Part shown: one piece after another, positions 35,154 to 46,493 of the stretch | How positions within the stretch are numbered: the stretch's first letter is position 1 | Layout of the letters: each line of letters opens with the position of its first letter | Origin: Clostridium sp. | GTDB lineage: Bacteria; Bacillota_I; Bacilli_A; RF39; UBA660 | Assembly: GCA_022010095.1 (NCBI GenBank) | Contig: CP091739.1 | Coordinates: forward strand, 558,001-622,000 | DNA length: 64,000 nt | Reading direction: 5' to 3' | Translations under genes and position numbers: made by a program | The notes under the pieces: model-generated | Told to the model about the DNA's origin: nothing | Database searches by the model: none | What the model saw: the letters and a program-made list of their open reading frames with translations, nothing else

Positions 35154-35770
35154 AAAACACATAATTTTGTAATGCAGTTGTAATATTACTTGAAACGCTT
35201 GATAATGTTTCTTTATATTGTGCTGATTGAGAATTGAATGTTTCGAATGCAGTTTTAGCTTCGTCTCTTCCAGTTCCTACTGTCCAGTTACTCATTATGT
35301 TATTAAAGTATTTTTGATACTTCTCTAATAAAGTTAGCAATATTATCATTAGCTGCATCAATTTTTGCTTTTCCTTTTTCTGCATCTGGTGTAATATCTA
35401 CTTTATCAGCTGTGTCAGTATAATCTGGTAATATTGTTTTATCTTCTGAAGTTATTGTACTAAGTGTGCTTAGTCCTGCTCCATTTGCATTTTGAATTTC
35501 TCTATAATTACTTGCAATCTTAGAAGAATCTGCTGCTAATTTTCCTAATACATTTCTTATATTTACTAAAGCATTATATACTGTTATAACATTTTGAATT
35601 TGTACTCCTGCATCTTTTCCTTTCCAACAACTTTTTAATGTATTTATTCCTTCATTTAAGTTGTTTATTAATGTGTCTGCACTATAATCTGCTGTTCCTT
35701 TAACTGCATTGTTATATAATGCAAATGCGTCATCGTGTAATCCTTGTACACTTTCAACTTTATGATTCAT
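35152..35770 (-). CDS. Tandem WXG100-like protein (two WXG units in one polypeptide)
   Basis: About 206 residues. The first unit (residues 1-100) has a helix, then SCWKGKDAGVQIQ at the turn and a second helix. The second unit (about 120-206) has NDNIANLLEKYQKYFNNIMS, then NWTVGTGRDEAKTAFE at its turn and a helix to the end. The WKG and WTVG turns and spacing fit WXG100 proteins, the usual type VII substrates and export partners. Normally these are single 100-residue proteins that dimerise; here both halves are fused. One frame break at about 35325-35335 (ACTTTATT, one T too many) lies between the units. A strong GGAGG precedes ATG at 35770. First gene of the type VII operon. Confidence 0.75.
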
Positions 35771-35789
35771 ATATCTTACCTCCATTATA

Positions 35790-35819
35790 AGAATAACACA
35801 AAATTAATATTTTTTTCAA
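35790..35819 (-). promoter_or_regulatory. Probable promoter of the type VII secretion operon
   Basis: Minus strand TTGAAA (35814-35819), an 18-base spacer containing an A run, and TATTCT (35790-35795), about 20 bases before the start codon of the WXG100 gene. A second TATAAT-like box lies at 35785-35790. Confidence 0.45.
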
Positions 35820-35831
35820 ATAAAATTTAAT

Positions 35832-35867
35832 AAAAAAAGATTAATTTTTCTTTAATTACAATTAATC
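35832..35867 (-). terminator. Rho-independent terminator of rpoZ
   Basis: Minus strand GATTAATT (35860-35867) pairs with AATTAATC (35839-35846), followed by T7. The rpoZ stop (35852) is in the loop. Confidence 0.7.
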
Positions 35868-36044
35868 CCTTTATCAATCTCTTCTAATGCTCTACCTATT
35901 TCTTTCTTAGAAACATATTCACTTTCTGGCATTTGAAAAATGTTTATGCTCTTTCATAACTTTAGCTCTATCTGCTACGATATGAACAAGTTTATACTTT
36001 GAATCAATAATATTTAGTAGTCTGTCAATTGAAGGATATATCAC
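35852..36044 (-). CDS. rpoZ: RNA polymerase omega subunit
   Basis: About 65 residues. After repair it reads MIYPSIDRLLNIIDSKYKL, then VADRAKVMKEHKH and KKEIGRALEEIDKGI, the omega pattern (YPSID.LL...SKY.LV...AKRA...KPVG.ALEEI..G). The best start is GTG at 36044, with AGGGAG 10 bases upstream; the ATG at 36054 sits too close to that site. Frame breaks at about 35940 and 36045. It is usually linked to gmk, which is not present here. Confidence 0.85.
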
Positions 36045-36130
36045 TTTTTACCATCTCCCTACATTAATAATATAACTAATTTACAAAATACAAACAACAA
36101 ATATGACAAAAATTTACATTATTTTGTAAA

Positions 36131-37103
36131 CTATTTTTTACTTTCAATACTAATACCCTGTATCTCATAATCATAATCTTTAATAATTAAATCTATTTGT
36201 TTAGAGTCATCATTATCAAATATAAAAAGCTAGTTTAAATATATTATCATATTTATAATAAAATATATATTTAATTTTTATTATCATATTCACAAGTTAT
36301 ATTCTTATTACTTACTTTATATAAATAATTATCATTAGATACAAAAATATTCACCTAATATATATTTAACATTAAATAATGAATCTACATTTGATATAAT
36401 TAATTCTCTATTATTAGTTAAAATATATGTTTTCATCATTATAATAATAACTTATATTAAAAATATTCTTTATTATTAATTTCTCTTAAAAACATCACCA
36501 TTTTTCAATAATATATTCTTTTTGAATCTTTAGATACACCTACTAAATATTCATAATTTCTATTATCTAATAATTTATGTATTGTAACTATTCTCTTAAA
36601 AACCAATTATTTTTCTTATCACTTTTAATTTCTTTTAAATAAATTATTTACTTTATCTATAATGTTTATTGTATCTTCACTTGCAGAAAATTCATAATGT
36701 GAATAATATAATTTATTATCTTTATCAAGTAAGTAAACATATATAGTATTATCATTTATATACATGTAATAATCTATAATATTAAGTATATTTATTTGAT
36801 ATTCATTATCTAAATATTTAAAAGTATGCATTATTATCTTTTGTAATAATACATATTTTTATCATTATTATCTAAATAATCTTTATCATTTTTTTAGTAT
36901 ATACTTTATATCCATTTATAAAGTCAGTTTTTTTATTCAAATCAACTAATGTATAGCCACGACTAACAAGTTCATTATATCTTTTTTTCCTTTATCTACT
37001 TCTTTTTTTCACCTGTATTAAATACTAATTTATTTATAAATGTTCCAATACCTACTAAAACTAAGCAAAATATTAAAGTAAGTATAGCCTTTTTATTTTG
37101 CAT
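36131..37103 (-). CDS. Single-pass membrane protein of unknown function
   Basis: About 320 residues with an N-terminal membrane anchor (MQNKKAILTLIFCLVLVGIG) and a large external part rich in Tyr, Asn and Asp, with alternating short strands (for example NTIYVYLLDKDNKLYYSHYE, RGYTLVDLNKKTDFINGYK). Not recognised; it is not EssB or EsaA by any motif I can see. The start overlaps the stop of the preceding small membrane gene by 11 bases, so the two form a pair. Frame-broken at many T runs (36460-36620, 36890-37015). Confidence 0.55.
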
Positions 37104-37438
37104 ACAAATCCTCACAATCAATTAAATCAGTATGTTTAAACATTTCATTTTTCTTAACCATTGTATTCTTTTTAACACATTTACCAACTATAAGCGAAGA
37201 AGAACATTCATAAATAGAAGTATCAACATTATCAAATTTTTTATATCCTATCATACTAGATGTTACCATTGTTCCATCAACAATATCGTATAAACTTATA
37301 GTACAATTAGTCCCTTTAGTAATATTTTTCAATTTTGATTTATAAGAAGGATATAAAAGAATTCCAATCACACCTAAAATAATCAATACAAGAACAACTA
37401 TTCCTATAATTAATATTGTTTTTTTCTGTTTTATTCAT
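37093..37438 (-). CDS. Small membrane-anchored protein
   Basis: About 113 residues. One N-terminal membrane segment (after repair IIGIVVLVLIILGVIGILLY), then an external domain with four Cys (GTNCTISLYDIVDG, YECSS, GKCVKK, DCEDLYAK). AGAGGTGTG precedes the ATG at 37438. It is coupled to the following membrane protein by an 11-base overlap. Family not recognised. The frame break is in a T run at about 37422-37428. Confidence 0.6.
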
Positions 37439-37501
37439 AACACACCTCTTATTTTTATCATCTATCTTATAATAAATTTTTATCACACTTAATATCAAAA
37501 T

Positions 37502-37521
37502 AAAAAGAGAATTAACTCTCT
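37502..37521 (-). terminator. Rho-independent terminator of trmL
   Basis: Minus strand AGAGA-GTTAAT-TCTCT followed by TTTTTA; the trmL stop (37512) is in the loop. Confidence 0.65.
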
Positions 37522-38029
37522 TCAATAAAAATTTTTTTACTCTTATGAGGTTCATCAAATAATAGTCCAGGATAACCTTGTTGTCTTAACACTTCATAAG
37601 TCATTATCGCAACTGTATTAGACAAATTAAGTGCTCTTACATTATCAGTCATAGGCATTCTCATACATCTATCAATATATGGTTTTAATATATGAGGCGG
37701 TATTCCAGTACTTTCTTTTCCAAATATAAAATAATAATTTTTTTAGATGTATCACTATAATCAAAAACTGGTATGAGGCTTATGTCCATAACGAGTTAAA
37801 AAGTAATATTCACCTTTATTCTTTTTCCAAAAAATTCATCTATATTTTCATATACTGTATAAACACATTTATCAATATAATTAACACCTGATCTTTTAAT
37901 ATATTTTTCATCTAAACTAAATCCAAGTGGTTTAATTAAATGAAGATGTGAATTAGTCGCAACACAAGTTCTCATAATATTACCAGTATTTCCAGGTATT
38001 TCTGGTTCAAACAATACTATATTTATCAT
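37512..38029 (-). CDS. trmL: tRNA (cytidine/uridine-2'-O-)-methyltransferase TrmL
   Basis: SPOUT-class enzyme methylating the wobble base 34 of tRNA-Leu. [20 protein letters not shown] is the family start; [28 protein letters not shown] and the end region form the SAM knot. Length about 170, as usual. It starts with ATGA overlapping the stop of the upstream SGNH gene. Two frame breaks at about 37740-37770 and 37825. Confidence 0.93.
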
Positions 38030-38940
38030 TTCTTCATACACTCCTTAATCTTAGAATAAATAAAATTATATCCATCAGTAGTATAATTAGTTCCACTACT
38101 TAAATAATTATTCCATGCTGAACTAGTTGCTTTTGAACTAACATCACAATATTTAATATTACTTATATTAGATATACATGATTTTTATTTTTATTATTGA
38201 AATCATTTATACTTTGATTATTTATATTAACAGTTTTTACTATCATCAACAGGATTTACTGAAACAACATAGAAATTATGATCTTTCATTTCATTTGCTA
38301 AAGAGTTATAACCACTACAATATTTTTTTCTACATTATATAAATCATTGACACCATAGTTAAGAACTACATTATAAGTTTCATCTTTGTTATATAATTTA
38401 TTTTTTTAAGTGTACTTGAATCAGTAATAAAATTAGTATAATTTGCCCCATCAAAAAGCAATAGCGCTTTCGTTATTATCAAAAGCGCCTTTAAGTCCTA
38501 TAGTTCTTGAATCTCCCAAATAATACACCCCTGATATTTGTTTATTAACTTTTTTAGTAGTTTCATTTCTATTAATACTAATTTCATTGTTTTCTCTATC
38601 TTTATAATTATATGTTTTATTATAACTATTTTCATTTGAATTATAAGAAGTATTTGATGTATACCCACTAACATTCTCTGTTTGTACATAAGCAATATCT
38701 AAACAACTCTTATAATCAGTATTACCACTCGCAAGCATTATAATTAAATCTACTAAAGTTGGTATAAAGAAAAATAACAACTGCCGCTATAACTTTATTA
38801 ATTAATACTTTCTTTGATTTAGCAAGAGCATCTTCATTACCACCCTTTATATCCATCATTAAAGTTATCATACCACTCACTATTAATATAATTGGAACAA
38901 TAATTTTAATAAAGCCTATAAGTAATGAAATAATTTCCAT
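38026..38940 (-). CDS. Membrane-anchored SGNH/GDSL hydrolase-like protein
   Basis: About 300 residues. The N-terminal quarter has two membrane segments around a short loop ([19 protein letters not shown], then [19 protein letters not shown]), an arrangement like VirB2/TrbC-type membrane pilins. After a Ser/Asn-rich linker comes YLGDSRTIG, block I of SGNH hydrolases with the nucleophilic Ser, then NYGVNDL (block III-like), and [10 protein letters not shown] near the end, where the usual DxxH has Asn for His. It may deacylate cell-wall or exopolysaccharide polymers, or be inactive. Frame breaks at about 38175-38240, 38325, 38405, 38455 and 38770. Confidence 0.6.
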
Positions 38941-39001
38941 TATTTGTTTTACTTCCTCAACATCACATAAAAGATAAAATATACATATACATCTCTCCTT
39001 T

Positions 39002-39879
39002 TTATATCTTAATTATTATAACTCCAATTAATATAAGAATTGAAGCAATAATCTTTTTGAACTAATTTATTTTTTTATTTTTTTACAAATTACAAATTCA
39101 TATATAGTATTCAATATTGAAGTTAATGTAAGAAGTGGGGCTACTAAAATAACATCACCTACTTCATAAGCCTTAACAGAAGCTATTAACATTAAACACC
39201 AAGTTAGTGCCGATAATAAGAAATACTTCTTATCATATAATTCAAACTCATTCACTAAATCTTTAACCTTATATCTACCAGATAAGAATATTAATATTGA
39301 TGGTAAAAAAATACTGTAAGAATAGTATAAAAATGCTATATTGAAATTACTAGATATATTTACATTAATAAGCATTGCAACAGCAAATAAGAAATTTGAT
39401 ATAAATGACATTATGAAATACTTATTAATTTTGAGTTTACCTTTATCAAATGCAAGTAATGTATTAGCAAATATAATTATAATTGAACCAATTACTTTCT
39501 TTTAATATTATTGGTTCTTTTTAAAAAAATATAAATCCGAGTATGATTAGAAATACTGTTGATAATTGTTTTTAACATGCTGAATACTGAAGGGTCAAGT
39601 CCATATCTGGCTTCTATATTTAATCTGTCAGTAAAAGCATATATTACAACTACTACAAATAATATTAAATAAATACTTATATCACTTGGTAAAAGTAAAT
39701 TCAAAAGAATGGTATAAAAAAATATTGAAAAAAATGCTGTAAATAATTCTAACAATATTGTAAGTAAACTAGCATTTTTTTCATTTTTTTCTATTAGATT
39801 TCTTAAATGCTTGAGCAAATATAACTGCAGATATTAAATACAATATTACCCAAAATTTCCAATTTCTAAATATATCCAT
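39002..39879 (-). CDS. EamA/DMT-family membrane transporter
   Basis: About 292 residues with about ten hydrophobic segments in two halves, the EamA layout. Readable blocks: FSMLKQLSTVFLIILGFIFL, LTLTSILNTIYEFVICKK and the final ASILILIGVIIIKI, equivalent to the end of each EamA repeat. Substrate cannot be told. Frame breaks at about 39080, 39500-39570 and 39785. Not obviously in an operon with the SGNH gene 60 bases downstream. Confidence 0.7.
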
Positions 39880-39893
39880 ACGTTGATTATATC

Positions 39894-39923
39894 AAAAAAG
39901 TAAACATTTAAATAGTTTACTTT
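39894..39923 (-). terminator. Rho-independent terminator of the Thr/Pro-rich surface protein
   Basis: AAAGTAAAC (39897-39905) pairs perfectly with GTTTACTTT (39915-39923); on the minus strand TTTTTT follows. Confidence 0.8.
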
Positions 39924-39951
39924 CAATTTATTTAGTTTTTGAATAATAATA

Positions 39952-41442
39952 TTAATTACAACAATCTGATCTGTTTGATACAGGACTTCCTGGACAAGAT
40001 ATTCCTCCTACACATCCTGAACCTCCTGAACAAGTACAACCAGATGGTTTTTGTCTTGAAGTAATTGGTTTTCTAGTAGGAGTTGTTGTGATAGGCTTTT
40101 TTGTTGTAGGCGGTGATGTAACTGGCTTTTTTGTTGTAGGTGGTGATGTAACTGGCTTTTTAGTCGTTGTAATACCAGGCGTTACTGGCCTTGTAGTCGT
40201 TCTTCTTGTTGTTGGATCAGGTATATAAATATAAGTTGTCGTTGTTGTATTTCTTATTGTAACATTAAATGTAGCTGTTGTAGTAGCACCAGAAATACTA
40301 TCAGTAGCTTTAATTGTTAATTTATAAGCACCAGTATTCGTTCCACCATTAACAAATAGATTATTATTAGAAATACTGAAATTAGAAGCGCCATTACCAG
40401 ATATAGTATAAGTATATAAGCCACTTCCACCAGTAGCATTAGTCATAGCTCTACTCTGTCTAGCACTTGAATATGTAAAGCTAAAGTTTTGATTACTAAG
40501 TGTTATAGGTTTAGCACTCCAATGAGCATAAATAGTATGATCATTATTATTAATAAGTCGAGTGTTCGTAGTTAGTTTGCTTCCTGCTTCTCTCATACTA
40601 TACCAACCATCAAAATTAAATCCATTTCTTGTTGGTGTACAACTTAAATTATAATTATCAGTAGCTTTATAAGTTATTACATTTGGATTACAAAGACTTC
40701 CACCATTTGATTCATATGTAACTTTAACAATCTTTTTCTTAAAAGAAAATGCACAAGTAATATCTTTTTTTGAATATTATTAATTGTTACAATATTTCCT
40801 TCTCTACTATATCCATCAATACCGACACATGTATCAGTATCATATGTATAATTTTTCCTTTAGGTTCTAATGTTATAATAGCACTATCACCAGCAGAAAC
40901 ATACTCATAATCTAACTTAACATTACCATAATCAGGAGTTCTATTTTGAGCAGTAATTTGATATTTAACAATAAACATCCATGGATTCATTTTAGAACCA
41001 TTTCCAGTTACCTTTGTATTAGGTAAAACATACTCACTTACTCTAGTACCTGTAGTATCATATAAACTTTTAGTAGCAATACCTTTATGTGAAATATAAT
41101 AATTGTTACTAGAATCCTTTGAAGTAAGAGTCCAATATTCTTCACCAAAAGAAAGATAACTTTCATTATTAATCAATGTTCTTTCAAATTCACTTTTACT
41201 TAATAATCCACCTCTAGTAAAAGAAGACATAACTAATAACTTACCATTATCAAAAATTATATGGAATTATAAAGCCATTACCATTTCTTTCTATATACTT
41301 TTTGATTATCCCTATATATTTCTATATATTTATTAGCGTATTCAGCAGTCTTACTATAAGTATTACTTATAGCGACTTTTGTAAGCACTAACAAGAATAA
41401 ACATACTAATGAAAGCAAAAAAAATATTTTTCTCTTTTTCAT
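39952..41442 (-). CDS. Exported repeat protein with InlB-type repeat, Thr/Pro/Lys stalk and Cys-rich end
   Basis: About 495 residues. Signal peptide KRKIFFLLSLVCLFLLVLT. The middle has GNVKLDYEYVSAGDSAIITL and an InlB/Flg_new repeat (VTYESNGGSLCNP to GFNFDGWYS), then a cadherin/Ig-like module (SGLYTYTISGNGASNFSI, AYKLTIKATDSISG). The C-terminus holds copies of TTKKPVTSPP in tandem (about 40050-40170) and a terminal Cys-rich tail (SGCTCSGGSGCVGG, ending SDCCN) with no LPxTG. Attachment to the surface may thus use disulfides or another route. GGGGGTGAAAAAGTA precedes the ATG, overlapping the stop of the preceding gene. Frame breaks at about 40770, 40855 and 41265. Confidence 0.7.
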
Positions 41443-41919
41443 TACTTTTTCACCCCCATATTTAATAAATTCAAAAATTACACTAGTACCATCTTCATTA
41501 TTTTTTTCCATTATAGTCCTATTATCTTCAGCCTCGATAACATTAAATATTCCATAAATATTTGATATTTCAGATTTACCTTCAATATTCAAAGTTTTTA
41601 TTATCTTTAAAAGGAATAATTATGCTTTTTCACAATTACCACCATCTTGATTCTTTTTTTAAAACAAATCTCCATATCATTTTTCATAAAAAAATCTAAT
41701 ATAAAAATTATGAAGATTATATTCAAGAACATTACCACCACTATTATCATTATAGACATATTTACTAGATTTCCAACTATATAAATATCTATTTATCTTA
41801 TCAGTGGTATTATTATTAGGAAAATTAGGATTATTATTGTCCTTCTTTGGCCAGAACCAAACAAGTAAAACAACACATACAACCAAAATACCACCTATTA
41901 AAACTTTTTTCTTTTCCAT
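41438..41919 (-). CDS. Small membrane-anchored protein, unknown
   Basis: About 160 residues: an N-terminal anchor (KVLIGGILVVCVVLLVWFW), an Asn/Pro linker, then an external domain with SWKSSKYVYNDNSGGNVLEY, KNQDGGNCEK and ISNIYGIFNVIEAEDNRTI. The stop overlaps the start of the exported repeat protein, so they are co-translated. No family recognised. Frame breaks at about 41605-41690; the last residues and the exact stop are uncertain because of the 5-A run just before the next ATG. Confidence 0.55.
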
Positions 41920-42028
41920 AACAACTACACCTATCCTATATATATATTTTTATCATATTAATTTTTTTAATATCAATAAATATTGTATATTTTTATTTAT
42001 TAATGTTATATTGAAATAGATGATGTAT

Positions 42029-44605
42029 ATGAAAAAAAATAAATTAAAAAAACAATAAAAAAATCAATATTAGCATTTATATTAGCATTTATAATAATTA
42101 ATATTGTTTTTTTATATTAATGAAATAACACCATATGGAGAACATACCACATTAAAAGTAGATTTCTTCCATCAATATGGTCCAATGTTAAAAGAATTAT
42201 GGTATAGAGTCACTCACTTTAAATCTTTATTTTATTCGTATAATATGTCCATGGGCCTACCTATATTTAGAAATTTCTTTAATTATTTAGCAAGTCCATT
42301 CAACATAATATTATTATTTTTCACAGAAAAAAACAATTATAACAGGTTATTCATTTGTAATAATGTTGCGAGTTAGTGTGTGCGCTGTTACATTTAATTA
42401 CTTTTTAGAACAAAAAAATTTAAAGATAAAAAAAATATCTATATATTTTTAAGTTTATTATATGCATTTAGTAATTACTTTGTATCATATTATTGGAATA
42501 TAATGTGGATGGATGGAATGGCCTTTTTACCATTAATAGTTCTTGGAATAGAAAATATAATAAATGATAAGAAATATTTGCTCTATATAATATCTCTTAC
42601 AATAACAATAATATCAAATTACTATATAGGTTATGCATGTTGTATATATTCAGCAATTTATTTTATACTTTATTTAATTTATAAAACTGAATTTAAATCA
42701 TTAAAAAAAATTAAAAAATATCTAAAAAGTACATTAAAAAAAGTATTAATATTTACTTTATCATCTATAAGTGTTGGACTTCTAATTTCATTCTTTGCTT
42801 TACCATTATTTAAAAGTTTAAGCACTATTAGTGCGACTAATGATGTATGGCCTACTTCACAATATTATGATTTTTAGCTTTTTTTAGAATTTATTGTTAA
42901 CCATTTATCTTGCATAGAAAACAGTTACATTTAAAACTGATCCTACTAATGCACCAAATATATCATGTGGAATTATATCAGTATTTCTACTTCTACTATT
43001 TATATTCAATAATAAAAATTAAATTAAAGACAAAAAAATAATTTATATGTTAATACTTATAATAATCGCTTTATGTTTCTTTATACCAGGACTAGACTTC
43101 ATACTACATGCATTACATGTACCAAATGATTTACCATATAGATACTCATTCCTTTACTCTTTTACATTAATGATAATATTGGCATATAGTTTAAAAAACA
43201 TTCAAAAACTTCACCCAATAATAGTAATAATCACTTATATACTTTTTATCATTAATGTTATTTACATTTAAACTACTAGATTTAAATATAGTAACAAATA
43301 AAGTTTTTAATAATAAATCTTATCTTAATATCAATATACTTAATATTATATTTAATTATGTATTATGATAAAAAAACAATAAAATATTTAGAATATGCAA
43401 TTATATTAGTATCAGGAGTAGAAATAGTATGTAATATAAACTATAATTGGATTCATACAGACGATATAAAAAGATAAATATGAATATTATGATGAAATAA
43501 AAAGAAACAGTAAATAAATTGAATGAACTCGAAGATAATAATTTTTTTATAGAATAGAAAAAAACATTCTCAACAACATTAAATGACTCATCATGGTATA
43601 ACTATAATGGTATAACAACATTTAGTTCAATGGAATATGAAAGAATGGCAATACTTCATCATAATTTAGGTACTAATGGTAACTTAATTAACAGTTATGA
43701 ATATGTATTTAATACTCCAATATATGACTTAATGTTTGATTTAAAAATATATTCTAGGATACGTTTATGATAAAGATAATTATAAAAAAATATATGAAAA
43801 TGATAAATTTAATACATATAAAACGAACCATAATTCTAAACTATTATATGCAGTTAATAAAAATATAAAAGATTATACATTAGAAATTGATAAACCTATA
43901 CTTAATCAATCTAATTTTTATTTATTTAAGTACAGGAATAAACAACATATTTAATAAATTAAATTATAAAAAAATAGAAAAAAAATAATAGATATAACAA
44001 ATAGCTTATCATTAATTGAATATACTTATGATAATAACTATTTAAATAATTATTTCTATAACGACTGTGATGCTGAATTTTTATATAATTAATGATACTC
44101 TTTATTATAAAGAAGATGAAATATTAAAAATATATAAGTCCTGAATATTATAGTTCAACTAATCAATTAGATGAAAAATATATTAATAAATTTTATAAAT
44201 GATAATGATGAATTTAAAATATTAGTTGGTTCATATTATAACGATAATAATATTGAAGTTTATAGTATTAATTCAAATAAATTGAAAGAAGCAAATGGTT
44301 TACTAATGCAAGAAGAAGTGAAAAATAGAATCATTTAAAGATACATATATTAAAGCAAGTGTAAATGTAAATGATGACAAAACAATATATACAAGTATTC
44401 CATATGATGATGAATTTAAAGTATATATTGATGGTAAAAAAAAGTAGATACATTTATGATTGCTGATTCACTACTTGGATTTGATATAGAAAGTGGCAAT
44501 CATATAATTGAAATTAAATATCAAAATAATCTTATGATAGTTGGTTCAATAATATCAATTACAACATTATTAGTAATTCTATGCATTCAAAAAAAGGAAA
44601 TGTAA
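42029..44605 (+). CDS. YfhO-family membrane protein
   Basis: About 850 residues, GT-C-like multi-spanning protein. Typical blocks: VDFFHQYGPMLKELWYR, FYSYNMSMGLPIFRNF, YLASPFNIILLFF (the YfhO signature region), YYWNIMWMDGMAFLPLIVLG, then a large external C-terminal domain and a last membrane helix (IVGSIISITTLLVILCI). YfhO proteins act in glycosylation of lipoteichoic acid or other wall polymers in Bacilli. No clear ribosome binding site precedes ATG 42029. Frame breaks at about 42045, 42110, 42365, 42415, 42880, 43270, 43550, 43750, 43980, 44085, 44145 and others. Confidence 0.85.
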
Positions 44606-44621
44606 ATGATTTCCTTTTTTT
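44589..44621. terminator. Bidirectional terminator between the YfhO gene and cadA
   Basis: AAAAAAAGGAAAT (44589-44601) pairs with ATTTCCTTTTTTT (44609-44621). It serves the plus-strand YfhO gene and the minus-strand metal ATPase, whose stops lie within 15 bases. Confidence 0.8.
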
Positions 44622-44632
44622 AATTGATTTAT

Positions 44633-46492
44633 TTATATTTTTTTAACATTTAATACTCGTAATGAATTTAATATAGCTATTACTGAAACACCAACATCAG
44701 CAAATACTGCACTCCACATTGTCGCAATACCTAAAAGTGATAATATAAGTACAGCAATCTTAATACTTATTGCAAATATAATATTCTCACGAACTATTCT
44801 CATAGTCTTTTTAGATATCTTAATTGCTTTTCCTATTTTAGATGGTTCATCTGTCATAATAACAATATCAGCAGCTTCAATAGCGGCATCACTTCCAAGA
44901 GATCCCATAGATACTCCAATATCAGATAATGCAAGAACAGGTGCATCATTAATACCATCACCAATAAATAATAAATTACCATTTTTTTCATTCATCAACT
45001 TTTCAGCAATTGAAACTTTATCTTGAGGTAATAATTCAGCATAATATTCATCTAAACCAAGTTCTTCACTTATACTTTTTACTTATACTTTCTACATCTC
45101 CAGTAAGCATAACTATTTTTACTAATATTATTTTTCTTTAAAGATTCAATCATCTTATAAGAATCTTCTTTTTAATTTTATCTGCAATTACTATATAACC
45201 ACAATATTTATTATCAATAACTACATATAAAATAGTACCTATCTTTTTTTAACTTTATCAGTTTTTTTATTTCAAGTTCTTTTTAATAATTTATCATTAC
45301 CAACATATACATCTTTATCAAATACTTTAGCATATATACCTTTACCAACTATCTCACGTGTCTTAGTAACTTTACTCATATTTATCTTTTTTTACCATAA
45401 GCTTCTTTTTAATGATATAGATATTGGATGATTAGAAAAAAACTTTCAGCATATGCAACCATCTTTAATAATTCTTCATTACTTATACCTACTGCATTTA
45501 CTTCTTGAACTTTAAATACTCCTTCAGTAAGAGTACCTGTTTTATCACACACAACTATATCAATATTTGAAAGTGCTTCTAAATAATTACTACCTTTAAC
45601 AAGAACACCTATTTTTGATGATGCACCTATTCCACCAAAAAATCCAAGAGGAATACTTATAACTAATGCACATGGACAAGAAATTACTAAAAATGATAAT
45701 GCTTTATATATCCAAGTGTTAAATGATTCATGAAAAATTAATGGTGGAAATATCGCTACTACAAGCGCAATACTACATACAATAGGTGTATAATATTTAG
45801 CAAATTTAGTTATAAAGTTTTCAGTTGGAGACTTTCTACTACTAGCATTCTCTACTAAATCAAGTATCTTACTAACAGTTGAATCGCTAAATTTTTTAGT
45901 TACTTTTATTTTTAAAATACCTTCATTATTAATGCATCCACTTAATACTTCATCATTCTCTTTTACACTTTTTGGAATACTTTCTCCAGTTAAAGCAACA
46001 GTATTTAATAGTGATTTTCCTTCGACGATAACACCATCAAGAGGTATTTTTTCACCAGGTTTAACAAGTATAATTTCTTCAATATTAACTTCATTTTGGA
46101 TCTACTTTTTTTCATGCTTATTATTTCTAATAACATTCGCATAATCAGGTCTTATATCCATAAGTTTGGCAACAGATTTTCTTGATTTATTAACCGCATA
46201 ACTTTGAAATAATTCACCAAGCTGATAAAAAAGCATAACAGCTACTGCTTCACGAACATCACCTATACATAACGCTCCAATAGTTGCAACACCCATAAGA
46301 AAATTCTCATCAAATACTTTACCCCTTTTAATATTTCTAAATGCTTTTTAATAATACATCATAGCCAATAATAATATAAGATATTAAAAAGTATACCAAA
46401 CACTACATATTTAATTTTTGAATATAAAACTTAAAGCAAATAATAATCCTGATATAATAATCCTAATTAGATTTTTTTTTTTTTTTAGTCAT
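44633..46492 (-). CDS. cadA: P1B-type heavy-metal-exporting ATPase (CadA/ZntA-like)
   Basis: About 620 residues without its own HMA domain. Blocks in order: VMLFYQLGELFQSYAVNKSR, VKPGEKIPLDGVI, TGESIP, the metal-site helix ISCPCALVISIPLG (CPC, about 45675-45690), DKTGTLTEG with the phosphorylated Asp, SNHPIS (HP motif), GDGINDAPVLA and the C-terminal helices. The CPC motif and the adjacent CadC-like repressor point to Zn, Cd or Pb. The start follows an HMA gene by 1 base; a 15-T run (46472-46486) sits just inside the start. Frame breaks at about 45080, 45170, 45250, 45390, 46100 and 46350. Confidence 0.9.
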
Positions 46493-46493
46493 T

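Noticed and set aside
36131..37438. The two membrane proteins as missing type VII components (EssB, EssA)
   Set aside because: They are separated from the locus by rpoZ and its terminator, and show no pseudokinase or EsaA-like features.
40050..40170. Short direct repeats that could suggest a CRISPR array
   Set aside because: They encode the TTKKPVTSPP protein repeats in frame and have no spacers.
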